Below, in pieces: positions 34,059 through 42,372 of a stretch of DNA of 64,000 nucleotides. The stretch lies in assembly GCA_003990955.1 (NCBI GenBank), contig BIFV01000012.1, positions 124,001 through 188,000 on the forward strand. Direction: 5' to 3'. Each line of letters begins with the position of its first letter. Positions within the stretch are counted from its first letter, which is position 1. A model generated the notes under the pieces. It saw only the letters and a program-made list of their open reading frames with translations. It made no database searches and was not told the DNA's origin. Source of the DNA: Sporomusaceae bacterium FL31. Lineage in GTDB: Bacteria > Bacillota > Negativicutes > DSM-1736 > Dendrosporobacteraceae. Both the position numbers and the translations under genes were made by a program.

Positions 34059-34475
34059 CTACTTATTACCAAAGGTTTTAATGACATAGTCTTTGATTTT
34101 GTCCCTAATAACACGAAGCTGCTCAAGAATTTCTGCATCAGATCCCTTAAGCTCAGATGGGTCCGGAAAACTTTCTTCATAAGTCTTATAGCCGTAATAG
34201 AAAGAACACATTTCTTTGGCTTTATCACATAAAGTAACTACGTGATGAAAATTTGTTTTGTTAAACTCAGCAATAGATTTTGATTGATGAGCAGAAAGGT
34301 CAATCCCTATTTCGTCCATGACTTTCACTACATAAGGATTAACTGATGTAGGTTCTGTTCCAGCACTGAAAGCCTGATACTTATCTGCATATAATGATCG
34401 CAAAAATGCTTCTGCCATTTGTGACCGTGCAGCATTATGAGTACAAAGAAACAGTACCCTTTCCTTTACGTTCAT
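34059..34475 (-). CDS. arsC: Thioredoxin-coupled arsenate reductase, copy 2
   Basis: A 138-aa homologue of the neighbouring arsC. The P-loop CTHNAARS has C11, and the redox pair is C83 and C90 in LCDKAKEMCSFYYG. The phosphatase-type aspartate loop ESFPDPSELKG is conserved. TAGGAGG precedes the ATG. It is the first gene after a perfect 16-bp inverted repeat (34490-34537), probably the ArsR operator. The two copies differ at many positions, so they are not a very recent duplication and may differ in redox partner. Confidence 0.95.
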   Translation of the reverse strand: MNVKERVLFLCTHNAARSQMAEAFLRSLYADKYQAFSAGTEPTSVNPYVVKVMDEIGIDLSAHQSKSIAEFNKTNFHHVVTLCDKAKEMCSFYYGYKTYEESFPDPSELKGSDAEILEQLRVIRDKIKDYVIKTFGNK

Positions 34476-34489
34476 GACTATGATCCTCC

Positions 34490-34537
34490 TAGCATTAATA
34501 TATAATTAAATTCACATTTGTTTATATATTAATGCTA
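34490..34537. promoter_or_regulatory. Perfect 16-bp inverted repeat upstream of arsC, ArsR operator candidate
   Basis: TAGCATTAATATATAA at 34490-34505 and its exact complement at 34522-34537, with a 16-bp spacer. It lies 15-62 bases upstream of the arsC start, between arsR and arsC. It is the best-formed member of the A/T-rich palindromes near the ars genes. Confidence 0.6.
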
Positions 34538-34605
34538 AAAAGATACTTTAGCAATCATGTTTATGTTAAATCTATGTTAATTTATTTTTAATATGAATAT
34601 GTAAT

Positions 34606-34640
34606 CAAAAAAACTCTTCCAATTCTGGAAGAGTTTTTTT
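34606..34640. terminator. Terminator between arsR and arsC
   Basis: AACTCTTCCA/TGGAAGAGTT with A and T tracts on either side, a strong intrinsic terminator on the minus strand (seven T) and probably on the other. It separates arsR from the arsC pair, so the latter need their own promoter. Confidence 0.85.
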
Positions 34641-34643
34641 CTA

Positions 34644-34949
34644 TTAATCATTACAAGGATGTACCCGCTCAGATTTACCTTCGCTAACTGCAATAGCCTG
34701 TATAAATTCTTGCACGTCTTTCAGTGAACTGTGATTTATTTGATAAAAAATCCACTTTCCATCACGAGTATCAGTCACTATACCGGCATACTTTAAAATT
34801 TTCAGGTGGTGCGATATCGCTGGCTGGGATTTATTATCAAAGGCGGCAAGGATATCGCATACACATAATTGTTTCCCTATTAACATTTTAACAATTTCAA
34901 GTCGTGTCTCGTCTCCGAGCGCCTTAAAGATTGCCGCTAGTTGTTTCAT
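34644..34949 (-). CDS. arsR: ArsR-family arsenic-responsive repressor
   Basis: A 101-aa winged-helix repressor that leaves DNA when As(III) or Sb(III) binds. It begins MKQLAAIFKALGDETRLEIVKML, followed by the metalloid-binding pair in KQLCVCDI (C29, C31) and the recognition helix QPAISHHLKILKYAGIV. TGGAG precedes the ATG. It is monocistronic with its own terminator. Probable targets are the inverted repeats upstream of arsC, acr3 and arsD. Confidence 0.94.
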   Translation of the reverse strand: MKQLAAIFKALGDETRLEIVKMLIGKQLCVCDILAAFDNKSQPAISHHLKILKYAGIVTDTRDGKWIFYQINHSSLKDVQEFIQAIAVSEGKSERVHPCND

Positions 34950-35123
34950 ATAATACTCCAGTCATCAATTTTACAATAATCATAACATATCTAAATATAT
35001 TACTGCAATCTTAGGGCAATATCTTCATCGCAAACAACGCTGGCCTGCTAATTTTTTAATATCTGTATCCTTTTTGAAAAACCTTCGTCTTATAAACTTA
35101 GAAAGAGCAACAAGCCCACAAAA

Positions 35124-35720
35124 TCATTGATTGTTCCGCTTGGGAATAGGACCTATTGGCTCACAAGCCAATTTACCACAGCAAGAGGTTTGATAAAAAT
35201 TGCATTTTTCCAAAAGGATTTGCTTGATTTTTTCCTTTGCACGATGCAGCCGTATTTTTACTGTACCTATATTCAAATCCGTTATTTCAGCAATCTCTTG
35301 ATTCTTTAGCCCTTCAATTTCACTCAAAATCAAAATAGTTCTATATTTCTCTGGTAGAGTCTCAATATAAGCATTAATACATTCATTCATTTCATTTCGT
35401 ACAACCTGCTGGTCTACTAATTGCCCTCCCGAGACTGACTTCACTATTTCTTCAAAATCCTCATTCAATTGATTATGATTTGTTTGCTTAAAACTGACCA
35501 TTCTGATCCGATCAATGGCTGTGTTAGTAGCAATCTTATAAATCCATGTTGATAGTTGCGCATCATTTCTAAATTCAGATAATGCTTTACTTATTTTCAG
35601 AAAAACCTCCTGGGTTAGATCTTCTGCTTCTTTAGCCCCTACTAGCCTAGTTAAATATCGATGTACTTTAGGTTGATAATCGCTATAAATTTGTTCAAAT
35701 TCCCGAGAATTAGTTTCCAC
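35124..35720 (-). CDS. ECF sigma factor with C-terminal cysteines
   Basis: A 198-aa ECF sigma factor. Region 2 includes AEDLTQEVFLKISKALSEF and LSTWIYKIATNTAIDRIR. Region 4 includes LPEKYRTILILSEIEGLKNQEIAEITDLNIGTVKIRLHRAKEKI. The tail CNFYQTSCCGKLACEP contains four cysteines that could couple activity to metalloid or redox stress. The start is GTG after AGGGGGT. It is divergent from the cysteine desulfurase gene and has no adjacent anti-sigma factor, so direct thiol sensing is plausible but inferred. Confidence 0.88.
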   Translation of the reverse strand: METNSREFEQIYSDYQPKVHRYLTRLVGAKEAEDLTQEVFLKISKALSEFRNDAQLSTWIYKIATNTAIDRIRMVSFKQTNHNQLNEDFEEIVKSVSGGQLVDQQVVRNEMNECINAYIETLPEKYRTILILSEIEGLKNQEIAEITDLNIGTVKIRLHRAKEKIKQILLEKCNFYQTSCCGKLACEPIGPIPKRNNQ

Positions 35721-35862
35721 TGAGTTTACCCCCTAGCTTTCAATTATCAACACAATTGACTTTCCTGATTACGTTCAACTAAATTCCGAGTGTATCCTTT
35801 TTTTACTACTCAGGTTTCAAAATAACTTAACATATTAAATTCAAACAAATGGAGTGATTAAA

Positions 35863-37038
35863 ATGAAGCTAATTTATTTTGACCATGCAGCGACTTCTCC
35901 AGTTCATATGGAAGTAGCTGAGATAATTAAACAATATCTCACAACTTGCTATGGCAATCCTTCAAGCATTTACAGATTAGGCTACGAAGCCCGAGAAGCT
36001 GTTGATGATGCACGAACAAAGGTTGCAAGCCTTATTGGAGCATCTCCCAATGAAATCATCTTTACCAGCGGTGGTACGGAAGCTGATAACCTTGCAATTT
36101 CGGGTATTGCTTTTGCTAATCAGCATAAAGGTAACCACATCATTACATCTTCCATCGAACACCATGCCGTAATGCATACTTGTAGTTTTTTAGAGACTCA
36201 AGGATTTCATGTCACGTACCTACCGGTAGATAAATATGGCATGGTACGAATCGATGATTTAAAGCAAGTAATTACAGATAAAACTATTTTAATTAGTATT
36301 ATGTTTGCCAATAACGAAGTTGGTACAATTCAGCCAATCAAGGATATAGGCGCTATAGCTAAAGAGCGCAATATTTACTTTCATACTGATGCGGTTGGAG
36401 CAATCGGGAGTTATCCTATAGACGTTAACACCTATGCTATTGACTTATTGACTCTATCTGGCCATAAAATTCATGCACCTAAAGGAATCGGGGCCCTTTA
36501 CATCCGAAATGGTGTTAAAATTCAACCGATACAGCATGGTGGCGCTCATGAACGTGCTATGAGAGCTGGAACTGAAAATGTTCCTGGAATAGTTGGACTA
36601 GGCAAAGCTTGTGAGCTAGCTCAACGTGACATGAATAAAAAAATCACCCACTTATCCTATTTGCGCGATAAACTAATCAGAGAAATTACGGCTAATATTT
36701 CTGATGTAAAACTAAATGGACATCCAACAAACCGCACTCCAGGTAATGCAAATTTCAGTTTTTCGTTTATTGAGGGTGAATCACTTCTGCTTAATCTTGA
36801 CTTAAAGGGAATTGCCGCTTCAAGTGGTTCAGCTTGTTCATCGGGTGCTTTGAATCCATCCCATGTGCTTTTAGCAATGGGATTGTCACACGAGACTGCT
36901 CATGGATCATTGAGAATTACTTTAGGCATTGACAATACAGAAGCAGAAATAGATTATTTTGTTAAAGTAGCAAAAGATATAGTATATAAACTACGCAGCA
37001 TGTCACCACTATATAATCAATCATCATCAAATACTTAG
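35863..37038 (+). CDS. Cysteine desulfurase (NifS/IscS family)
   Basis: A 391-aa PLP enzyme that removes sulfur from cysteine for Fe-S clusters, molybdenum cofactor sulfuration or thiolation. The ATG at 35863 follows GGAG; an earlier GTG is rejected. The PLP lysine lies in LSGHKIHAPKG, the substrate motif in FTSGGTEADN and the catalytic cysteine in SSGSACSSGAL. It is the only substantial plus-strand gene in the transposon and is divergent from an ECF sigma gene. It could supply sulfur for the reductase's clusters or for repair after arsenite damage. Confidence 0.93.
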   Translation: MKLIYFDHAATSPVHMEVAEIIKQYLTTCYGNPSSIYRLGYEAREAVDDARTKVASLIGASPNEIIFTSGGTEADNLAISGIAFANQHKGNHIITSSIEHHAVMHTCSFLETQGFHVTYLPVDKYGMVRIDDLKQVITDKTILISIMFANNEVGTIQPIKDIGAIAKERNIYFHTDAVGAIGSYPIDVNTYAIDLLTLSGHKIHAPKGIGALYIRNGVKIQPIQHGGAHERAMRAGTENVPGIVGLGKACELAQRDMNKKITHLSYLRDKLIREITANISDVKLNGHPTNRTPGNANFSFSFIEGESLLLNLDLKGIAASSGSACSSGALNPSHVLLAMGLSHETAHGSLRITLGIDNTEAEIDYFVKVAKDIVYKLRSMSPLYNQSSSNT

Positions 37039-37164
37039 TACAATTAGTTTATAAGCAAATCAGAGTGAATAGGCCACCTATAAAAAATATAGAGTGGCCT
37101 ATTGCTATTATATTTTACAATTTAACTTTGCACATATGAATTAACCGAGACATTGATCCTAATT

Positions 37165-38058
37165 TTACAGACCTTTTAAGAAGTCTTTCACTTCCTGTTG
37201 AAAGATTAAATGACCTTTCTGCAGATGCATCATATGGCCAGCGTCAGGAATAACAACATACTTTTTATATGAATTAGGAAGCTGCTTGAAAAATGGCAGC
37301 AATCCATCAAGATCAGATACATCATCATGTTCACCATAAATAATCATTGTAGGAACTGATATAAGACGAGGGTTAACCATTGGTATCATTGTTACCATAT
37401 CAATTTGTGGGCCCGTAGGAGTCCTTTCTTCTATTTGCGCTGCAACTTTTGCATAAAACTCTACGACTTTAGAATAATTTGCTTCACTTGGAGTCATAGA
37501 GTAAAACCGCAAGCCCCATCCCGCTTCAGGTATTTTAATATAGGAATTTTTTCTGAACATATCTAGTTTAGGCCTACGCTTGGCAAGATCTGGACTATCA
37601 AAATGCATTTGTGCATAACTAATATATTTGTTTACTTTGTTTGGATTAGCCATAATAAACATCCCGCCATATTGGGTTCCCCATGACCAGCATAATAAGT
37701 TGATCTTATCTACGCCTCTTAATTTAATAACATAATCGACAATAGCATTAAGGTCCTCACTGGCTTCAGCAGTCGTTATATGACCTTCTGGATGAGTAGA
37801 CCTACCAAAGCCTCTAATATCTGGAGCAAAAACATCAAATCCTTCACTGGCTAGATAATCCATGAAACTGATGGATGGATATCCCGGAACTTGAAGATCA
37901 AAGCTCTCTTTGCCGGCAGTTGCTGACCCATGCGCTAAGATAACAATAGGCTTATTAGCTGGACTTTCCTGATATTTTTCCCATACGTATAATTCAAGCT
38001 CACCACCAATTTTGACTAAATGATCTAAGCCAATAATTTTTTCGTCGCTAGAATTCAT
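37165..38058 (-). CDS. Alpha/beta-hydrolase fold protein
   Basis: A 297-aa cytoplasmic hydrolase. The oxyanion region is ILAHGSATAGKESFD. The nucleophile elbow reads LCWSWGTQYGG (G-x-S-x-G replaced by W-S-W-G). The acid lies in YGEHDDVSD and the catalytic histidine in IPDAGHMMH. GAGGAAT precedes the ATG. It stands alone at the edge of the arsenic island, before the transposition genes. The substrate cannot be inferred. An esterase or haloperoxidase-like activity is possible. Confidence 0.83.
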   Translation of the reverse strand: MNSSDEKIIGLDHLVKIGGELELYVWEKYQESPANKPIVILAHGSATAGKESFDLQVPGYPSISFMDYLASEGFDVFAPDIRGFGRSTHPEGHITTAEASEDLNAIVDYVIKLRGVDKINLLCWSWGTQYGGMFIMANPNKVNKYISYAQMHFDSPDLAKRRPKLDMFRKNSYIKIPEAGWGLRFYSMTPSEANYSKVVEFYAKVAAQIEERTPTGPQIDMVTMIPMVNPRLISVPTMIIYGEHDDVSDLDGLLPFFKQLPNSYKKYVVIPDAGHMMHLQKGHLIFQQEVKDFLKGL

Positions 38059-38132
38059 TTTAATTCCTCCTATTTCCTTATTTCTAATCCTATTGACGAA
38101 TTAAAACGATAATAGTTACAAAATTTTACTAG

Positions 38133-38166
38133 CTCAAAAAAAAATTTTCTACCTCATGAGGTAGAA
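38133..38166 (-). terminator. Terminator at the end of the tns transcript
   Basis: TTCTACCTCATGAGGTAGAA is perfectly self-complementary, followed on the minus strand by nine T. It would end transcription coming from tnsABCD. Confidence 0.85.
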
Positions 38167-38183
38167 ATATAAGCCTTATTTGT

Positions 38184-38211
38184 CACGGTTGCCAACTTTA
38201 TTTTTTATGAA
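38184..38211 (-). repeat. Dispersed repeat, copy 3
   Basis: Minus-strand sequence TGTTCATAAAAAATAAAG then TTGGCAACC. It is the third copy of the family seen at 3529 and 3653, here overlapping the 3' end of a broken gene and followed by a CTACCTC-type terminator, as copy 1 is. Confidence 0.55.
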
Positions 38212-38461
38212 CAAATCTGGATTCAAACTTTATATTTCTTGTACTATCGAGTATTTCTTCATTTGTATAAGGCAAATTAGATAGATCACAAATTTTTGAA
38301 AATATGAATCCTCTTTGCATATATTTATTTAAAATATCATAAAGTAATTCTGACTAAATAGAGCTTCCCACAAAGCTCTTAAATATATTGTTCTATCTCT
38401 AATTGTAGTTGGAAAAATCAAAAACCATTGCTTATTTGCAGCGTTATTAGTTATAATAAAA

Positions 38462-38492
38462 GCAGAAGCTAGTTAGCGGCTAACTTCTGCTG
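38462..38492. repeat. Hairpin inside the broken gene
   Basis: AGCAGAAG...GTTAGC pairs with GCTAAC...CTTCTGCT. It is an inverted repeat of about 14 bp with a small bulge. It could be a former terminator or the footprint of an insertion. Confidence 0.5.
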
Positions 38493-38535
38493 TGGAGAGA
38501 ATGCACCACAGGGTATATCTAGTTTTAGTTCCTTA

Positions 38536-38560
38536 GATAACTTGTTTGAGCCAAGTTATC
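38536..38560. repeat. GATAACTTG inverted repeat
   Basis: GATAACTTG at 38536-38544 and CAAGTTATC at 38552-38560 form a perfect 9-bp stem with a 7-base loop directly at the stop of the PIN-like fragment. Confidence 0.6.
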
Positions 38561-38768
38561 TATTTTCTTTTTATCCCAAATTCCCTGATATATATACAAA
38601 TATTTGCATCTAGATATAATTTTATTTCTTTTGGATTGCATTTGGAAATTAATTCCTCGAAATCATGAATGGTTTCTTTAATATACATTGAACTATAGTA
38701 AATCTTCATGCATTGTTACTCCTTCTACAAATGTTTTTATAAATAAGCATAGTCAAATCGGAGCTTCT

Positions 38769-40658
38769 TCACTTGAGTATGACAGGTTTCTTTAGAGTAT
38801 AGTCATATTCGCTTAAAAAAGCCTGATAAATACATAAGTCCATATTTTTCTTGATAACTTCCAAAACGATATCTTTCCGTAAATTGGCTAACTTACTAAT
38901 TCGCCATTCTTTTAATTCTTCTCCCGACTTAGCTAATTCCCGTATCGCCCAGATTATCTTCCGTGTATGGAACTGCTCTGAAGTTTCTATTATTCTCTCA
39001 ATATATGCCTTTGTTTGAGGCGTTTTTACCAAATTACTTTGAAGCCAAGGAATCCCTGCCTTTACTAAAATACGCCCCACAGTCCGCCGAATTGGTTTCC
39101 CTTCTTCCCCCAAAATATCTTTACTTATGTGCTGAACAATATTCAGAAATTCAATGTCCCTCTTTAGCCAGTCTACTCTATTTTTCTTACTGTTCATTTG
39201 TTTTTTTATAGGTGAATTAGTATCAAGCCATATTTTATCATGACGATAGAGCCATTGATAAGTTCCAGGAAATAAATTCCTTAGTTGGGTTTTTGACAAC
39301 AAAGGGTTATTAGAAATCACCACATTCCATTCATTTCTAAACTTTCTATGGTCGCTTAAAGCTTTTTCATCATTTTCGCTTATCTTCTCTGATTTGCTAT
39401 TTAGATATTTGATAACGGTACCTACGTCTACTTTTAAGCACCGGGCTATTTGCCGAAAACTATCTTTAGTTTGGTTTAACTCCTGAAGTTTACTAAGCCA
39501 TATAGGTCCAAATTCTTTGATTCTACCTATACAATAACGGCTTTCGGGCCATTCGTCAGGGCCTCGACGAGAGTAAATAAACCCGCAAGAACAATAAAAT
39601 GTTCCTACGGGTCTTTTAGTATGACGACAAAAAGTAATAGTTAATTTATTTACAACATTCTTACGGTAATGAGTAGCAGCAGCATTTAAGCACGGCCATG
39701 GGCCGTCCCCAAACGGTGTATACCCAAATTTACTCGAAAAAAAATGAATAACTGAACCCGTTAAGTATCGTATTAAGATCAAATTCCGAATAGGATGATT
39801 TGAACACCGTGGTTTTCTTATTAGACGCTTTAGCCAACAATCGCTACTCAAAACATCTTGTGATTGAATAGCCTCAAGAAACTCTGTACCATAAAATGCA
39901 AGAAAATCCTTTGTTAATTCCTCTTGAAAAACTTTTCCTTTCGGACTTGCGAGTCCTTTATTAATAAGAATATCGCGATAAGCTTCATAGTAAAAATCAA
40001 GACCCCGCGCTGATAGATTAGAATCTATGAGCCATTTTACATCGTCAGCTATTGTTATAAGCTTTTCAAGTGTATTGTTGCTAAAACCCACAGCACGAGG
40101 AGTTAACGGACAGACGTCTTCTGTCGCAGCGTGAAAAGTTTGCTTATTAGATTTACTAGTTAATATTAAGCTATCCTGCAAAATCACTTTATGGTGTGGA
40201 CATACCAATACCCCAGGTATTTGATGTAGTCTATGCCAATAAGTTTCTCCATATTTTTGAATATCTTCAATCCGACATATCGGACAAAACCTTAAAAAAT
40301 TCGGTAGTTTTATTGAACTAGCCATGATACCCATTCTAGTGTGTATACTACCGCCATTCTCACTAAGCATTGCCTTATACACTAGTTCGGCCTGTTTTTT
40401 AGTAACAAAAGGTGCATACAGTGGATAAAGGGTATTATTTTTTATAAAATTTGCTGAAGTAAAAGCAGCCAAAGGAGGAAGATTGGAACAAAGAATATCT
40501 ATATTAGCTGGTAAGTCTAATACTGCCGATACTGTTTTTTTCATAAATAAGGAATTCATGGTATGTTTAGGACTCATGATAAATGAGTGTACTCGATATC
40601 GTGCAAAAACACTATACATTAATTCATCGGGATAAGGCGTAGGGAAAAACGATAGCAT
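38769..40658 (-). CDS. tnsD: TnsD, attTn7 target selector (TniQ family)
   Basis: A 629-aa sequence-specific DNA-binding protein, expected to recognise the 3' end of glmS and recruit TnsC. The N-terminus MLSFFPTPYPDELMYSVFARY starts the TniQ domain. Zinc ligands are visible in RFCPICR (C125, C128) and near IPGVLVCPHHKV (C153, H156). The motif GDGPWPCLNAAATHYRK and cysteine pair FYCSCGF occur mid-protein, and helix-turn-helix repeats fill the C-terminal half. It directly follows tnsC. The insertion next to glmS supports its role. A left-end paralogue of equal length exists. Confidence 0.9.
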   Translation of the reverse strand: MLSFFPTPYPDELMYSVFARYRVHSFIMSPKHTMNSLFMKKTVSAVLDLPANIDILCSNLPPLAAFTSANFIKNNTLYPLYAPFVTKKQAELVYKAMLSENGGSIHTRMGIMASSIKLPNFLRFCPICRIEDIQKYGETYWHRLHQIPGVLVCPHHKVILQDSLILTSKSNKQTFHAATEDVCPLTPRAVGFSNNTLEKLITIADDVKWLIDSNLSARGLDFYYEAYRDILINKGLASPKGKVFQEELTKDFLAFYGTEFLEAIQSQDVLSSDCWLKRLIRKPRCSNHPIRNLILIRYLTGSVIHFFSSKFGYTPFGDGPWPCLNAAATHYRKNVVNKLTITFCRHTKRPVGTFYCSCGFIYSRRGPDEWPESRYCIGRIKEFGPIWLSKLQELNQTKDSFRQIARCLKVDVGTVIKYLNSKSEKISENDEKALSDHRKFRNEWNVVISNNPLLSKTQLRNLFPGTYQWLYRHDKIWLDTNSPIKKQMNSKKNRVDWLKRDIEFLNIVQHISKDILGEEGKPIRRTVGRILVKAGIPWLQSNLVKTPQTKAYIERIIETSEQFHTRKIIWAIRELAKSGEELKEWRISKLANLRKDIVLEVIKKNMDLCIYQAFLSEYDYTLKKPVILK

Positions 40659-40659
40659 A

Positions 40660-42372
40660 TTAAACCCCTTCTAAATAAAACTCCAGTCGAGCATTTTTAA
40701 TGTATCCCGCGTCGCTCAATACGTCATAAACCGAACACTTGTTATCTATCGCCTTTCGATGGTAATAGCGTAAATCAGATTCAAGATATTGTTTTTTCTT
40801 TGCTTTATTTATCACTTTATTTTTGGTATTGTCTTTCGTTATATTTGACGTTAGCACTATTTTATAGGCTTCATCAATAGCCTTTTCAAGGTTAACGCTA
40901 TCACCATATGCCGCGATTACTTGTTCGGCTGCTAATTTAGCTTGACCTCGGTCAACATCAAGCTCCATCAGCTTTAAAATTATTTGATTGCAAAAAAGTT
41001 TCATTTCTGTAAGCTGAAGTAACGCCTGTTGATCTATGGGGGCAGACTGGACCTGTTTTAGTTCCTCTGACGCCATTTTGTATTGTTCGTCAATATTTAA
41101 AAGTGCTATGTCTTGATAAATCATAATTCTATCAGTTATGCCCGATTTTAGTGCATCTAGCATAGGTCGTACTAATCGCAAGTTGTTTTTGGCAACACTT
41201 CTTATAACTTCCGGCGTTAATAATTCCTTTTTATTTGCGGCTATAAGCTTAAACTGAGCTAACATAAATAGTTTTACAGCTATATCAACTATTCCTTGAC
41301 TTTCTTCATAAAAAACGTCGATCATTTCCTGCGTTAATGGAACATTATTTTTAGTCCATTGATACTCCCACATTCCGTTTATTAAGATTTTCCACTTTTG
41401 ATCATTTTTCATCCGATCCCATACCATATCGCCTTGACCGCTACCTCGCCTAGCTTGGCAAAACTCGTGCTGCAAAATAGGTAGTGCCTTCGGGGTTCCT
41501 ATTAAAATAACAGGAATACCAATCGTATTTACCATAGTAACAAAGAAATTCAACATTTCCTCCGCTCCACCAGAAGCCGCCTGACTTAAATGTTGGATCT
41601 CGTCGATTATTAAGACTCCCAAAGAATGGGAGGCTGCCACCGGACCCATGAGTGGAACCATTGAAGCCGCAGATAATCGCTTACTTGTTCCATACTGCTT
41701 AAAATAAGTAGTTCCAAGGATTTCATCACAAGCCTTGAAAAAGCCAAGGCACAATGCCCTCAAAGATCCGCTGGGTGGACAATCTAATTTAAGCCACACT
41801 AACTGAGTTCGCACAAAAGGTTGGTTCTTATATTTTGCATGCTCGATTACTTGTGGATAGCTCGACAATACTCTCTTAATTGCCGTACTCTTCCCGATAC
41901 CGGAAATACCGATCATTGTAAAGCCCAAGCCGGAACTTGGTAAAGATTCATCATCTTCTAGTTGAGTAGTCTTCCCGGACATTAAATCTTGGTACCACTT
42001 TTGAAGCCTCCTATTGTAGTCTGAAGTAATTGGATTTCTGGTTACATATCCTTGTCTTATTGCTGCTCCAAATCTATGAAATAAATCAATATGCTTGTCT
42101 AAAGGCTGAAAATATGTCTTTAATCGCTGAACATATTGGAGTCGTATTTCAGAAGGCGCTTCAATTTCCTCTTTTTTATATTTAGGATAGACCGCTAATA
42201 AGTCGTAAGCTTTGTCCATAGAAAGAATAGGAGGTAGCGCCTCTATAAGAGGATTTGATTTATATTCTTCGACAACTTGCTTATGATAGCGCGGCTTTTC
42301 AACTTTCCGTACTTTTTTTGCCATCACTGTAATATTTTCTAACCAAGTTGCAAAATCTTTATCTCCTTGCAT
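40660..42372 (-). CDS. tnsC: TnsC, AAA+ transposition regulator
   Basis: A 570-aa ATP-dependent adaptor that polymerises on target DNA and activates the TnsAB transposase. Walker A is GISGIGKS (155-162), Walker B VLIIDEIQHL (D257-E258), and an arginine-rich sensor segment QARRGSGQG follows. The C-terminal 170 residues are the expected TnsA/TnsB-contacting and regulatory extension. The start overlaps the tnsB end by 14 bases. All catalytic residues are intact, unlike in the left-end paralogue. Confidence 0.93.
   Translation of the reverse strand: MQGDKDFATWLENITVMAKKVRKVEKPRYHKQVVEEYKSNPLIEALPPILSMDKAYDLLAVYPKYKKEEIEAPSEIRLQYVQRLKTYFQPLDKHIDLFHRFGAAIRQGYVTRNPITSDYNRRLQKWYQDLMSGKTTQLEDDESLPSSGLGFTMIGISGIGKSTAIKRVLSSYPQVIEHAKYKNQPFVRTQLVWLKLDCPPSGSLRALCLGFFKACDEILGTTYFKQYGTSKRLSAASMVPLMGPVAASHSLGVLIIDEIQHLSQAASGGAEEMLNFFVTMVNTIGIPVILIGTPKALPILQHEFCQARRGSGQGDMVWDRMKNDQKWKILINGMWEYQWTKNNVPLTQEMIDVFYEESQGIVDIAVKLFMLAQFKLIAANKKELLTPEVIRSVAKNNLRLVRPMLDALKSGITDRIMIYQDIALLNIDEQYKMASEELKQVQSAPIDQQALLQLTEMKLFCNQIILKLMELDVDRGQAKLAAEQVIAAYGDSVNLEKAIDEAYKIVLTSNITKDNTKNKVINKAKKKQYLESDLRYYHRKAIDNKCSVYDVLSDAGYIKNARLEFYLEGV

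Larger units (their letters stand above)
38198..38709 (-). pseudogene. Broken gene with PIN-like N-terminus
   Basis: A 49-codon frame starts at ATG 38709 (AAGGAG upstream) and encodes a segment EIKLYLDANICIYIREFG, reminiscent of PIN-domain beginnings (DANxxIY). It stops at 38560. A C-terminal piece follows to 38198: RDRTIYLRALWEALFSQNYF, a frameshift near 38340, then DILNKYMQRGFIFSKICDL to a stop. The two pieces may belong to one gene with a lost or rearranged middle that now contains hairpins. The family assignment is tentative. Confidence 0.5.
38059..38768. other. Gap between cargo and tnsD
   Basis: This 710-base stretch holds the terminator at 38133-38166, a dispersed repeat at 38184-38211, a broken gene (38198-38709), and two hairpins (38462-38492 and 38536-38560). 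No intact coding frame is seen. It looks like a decaying boundary between the tns operon and the arsenic cargo. Confidence 0.65.
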
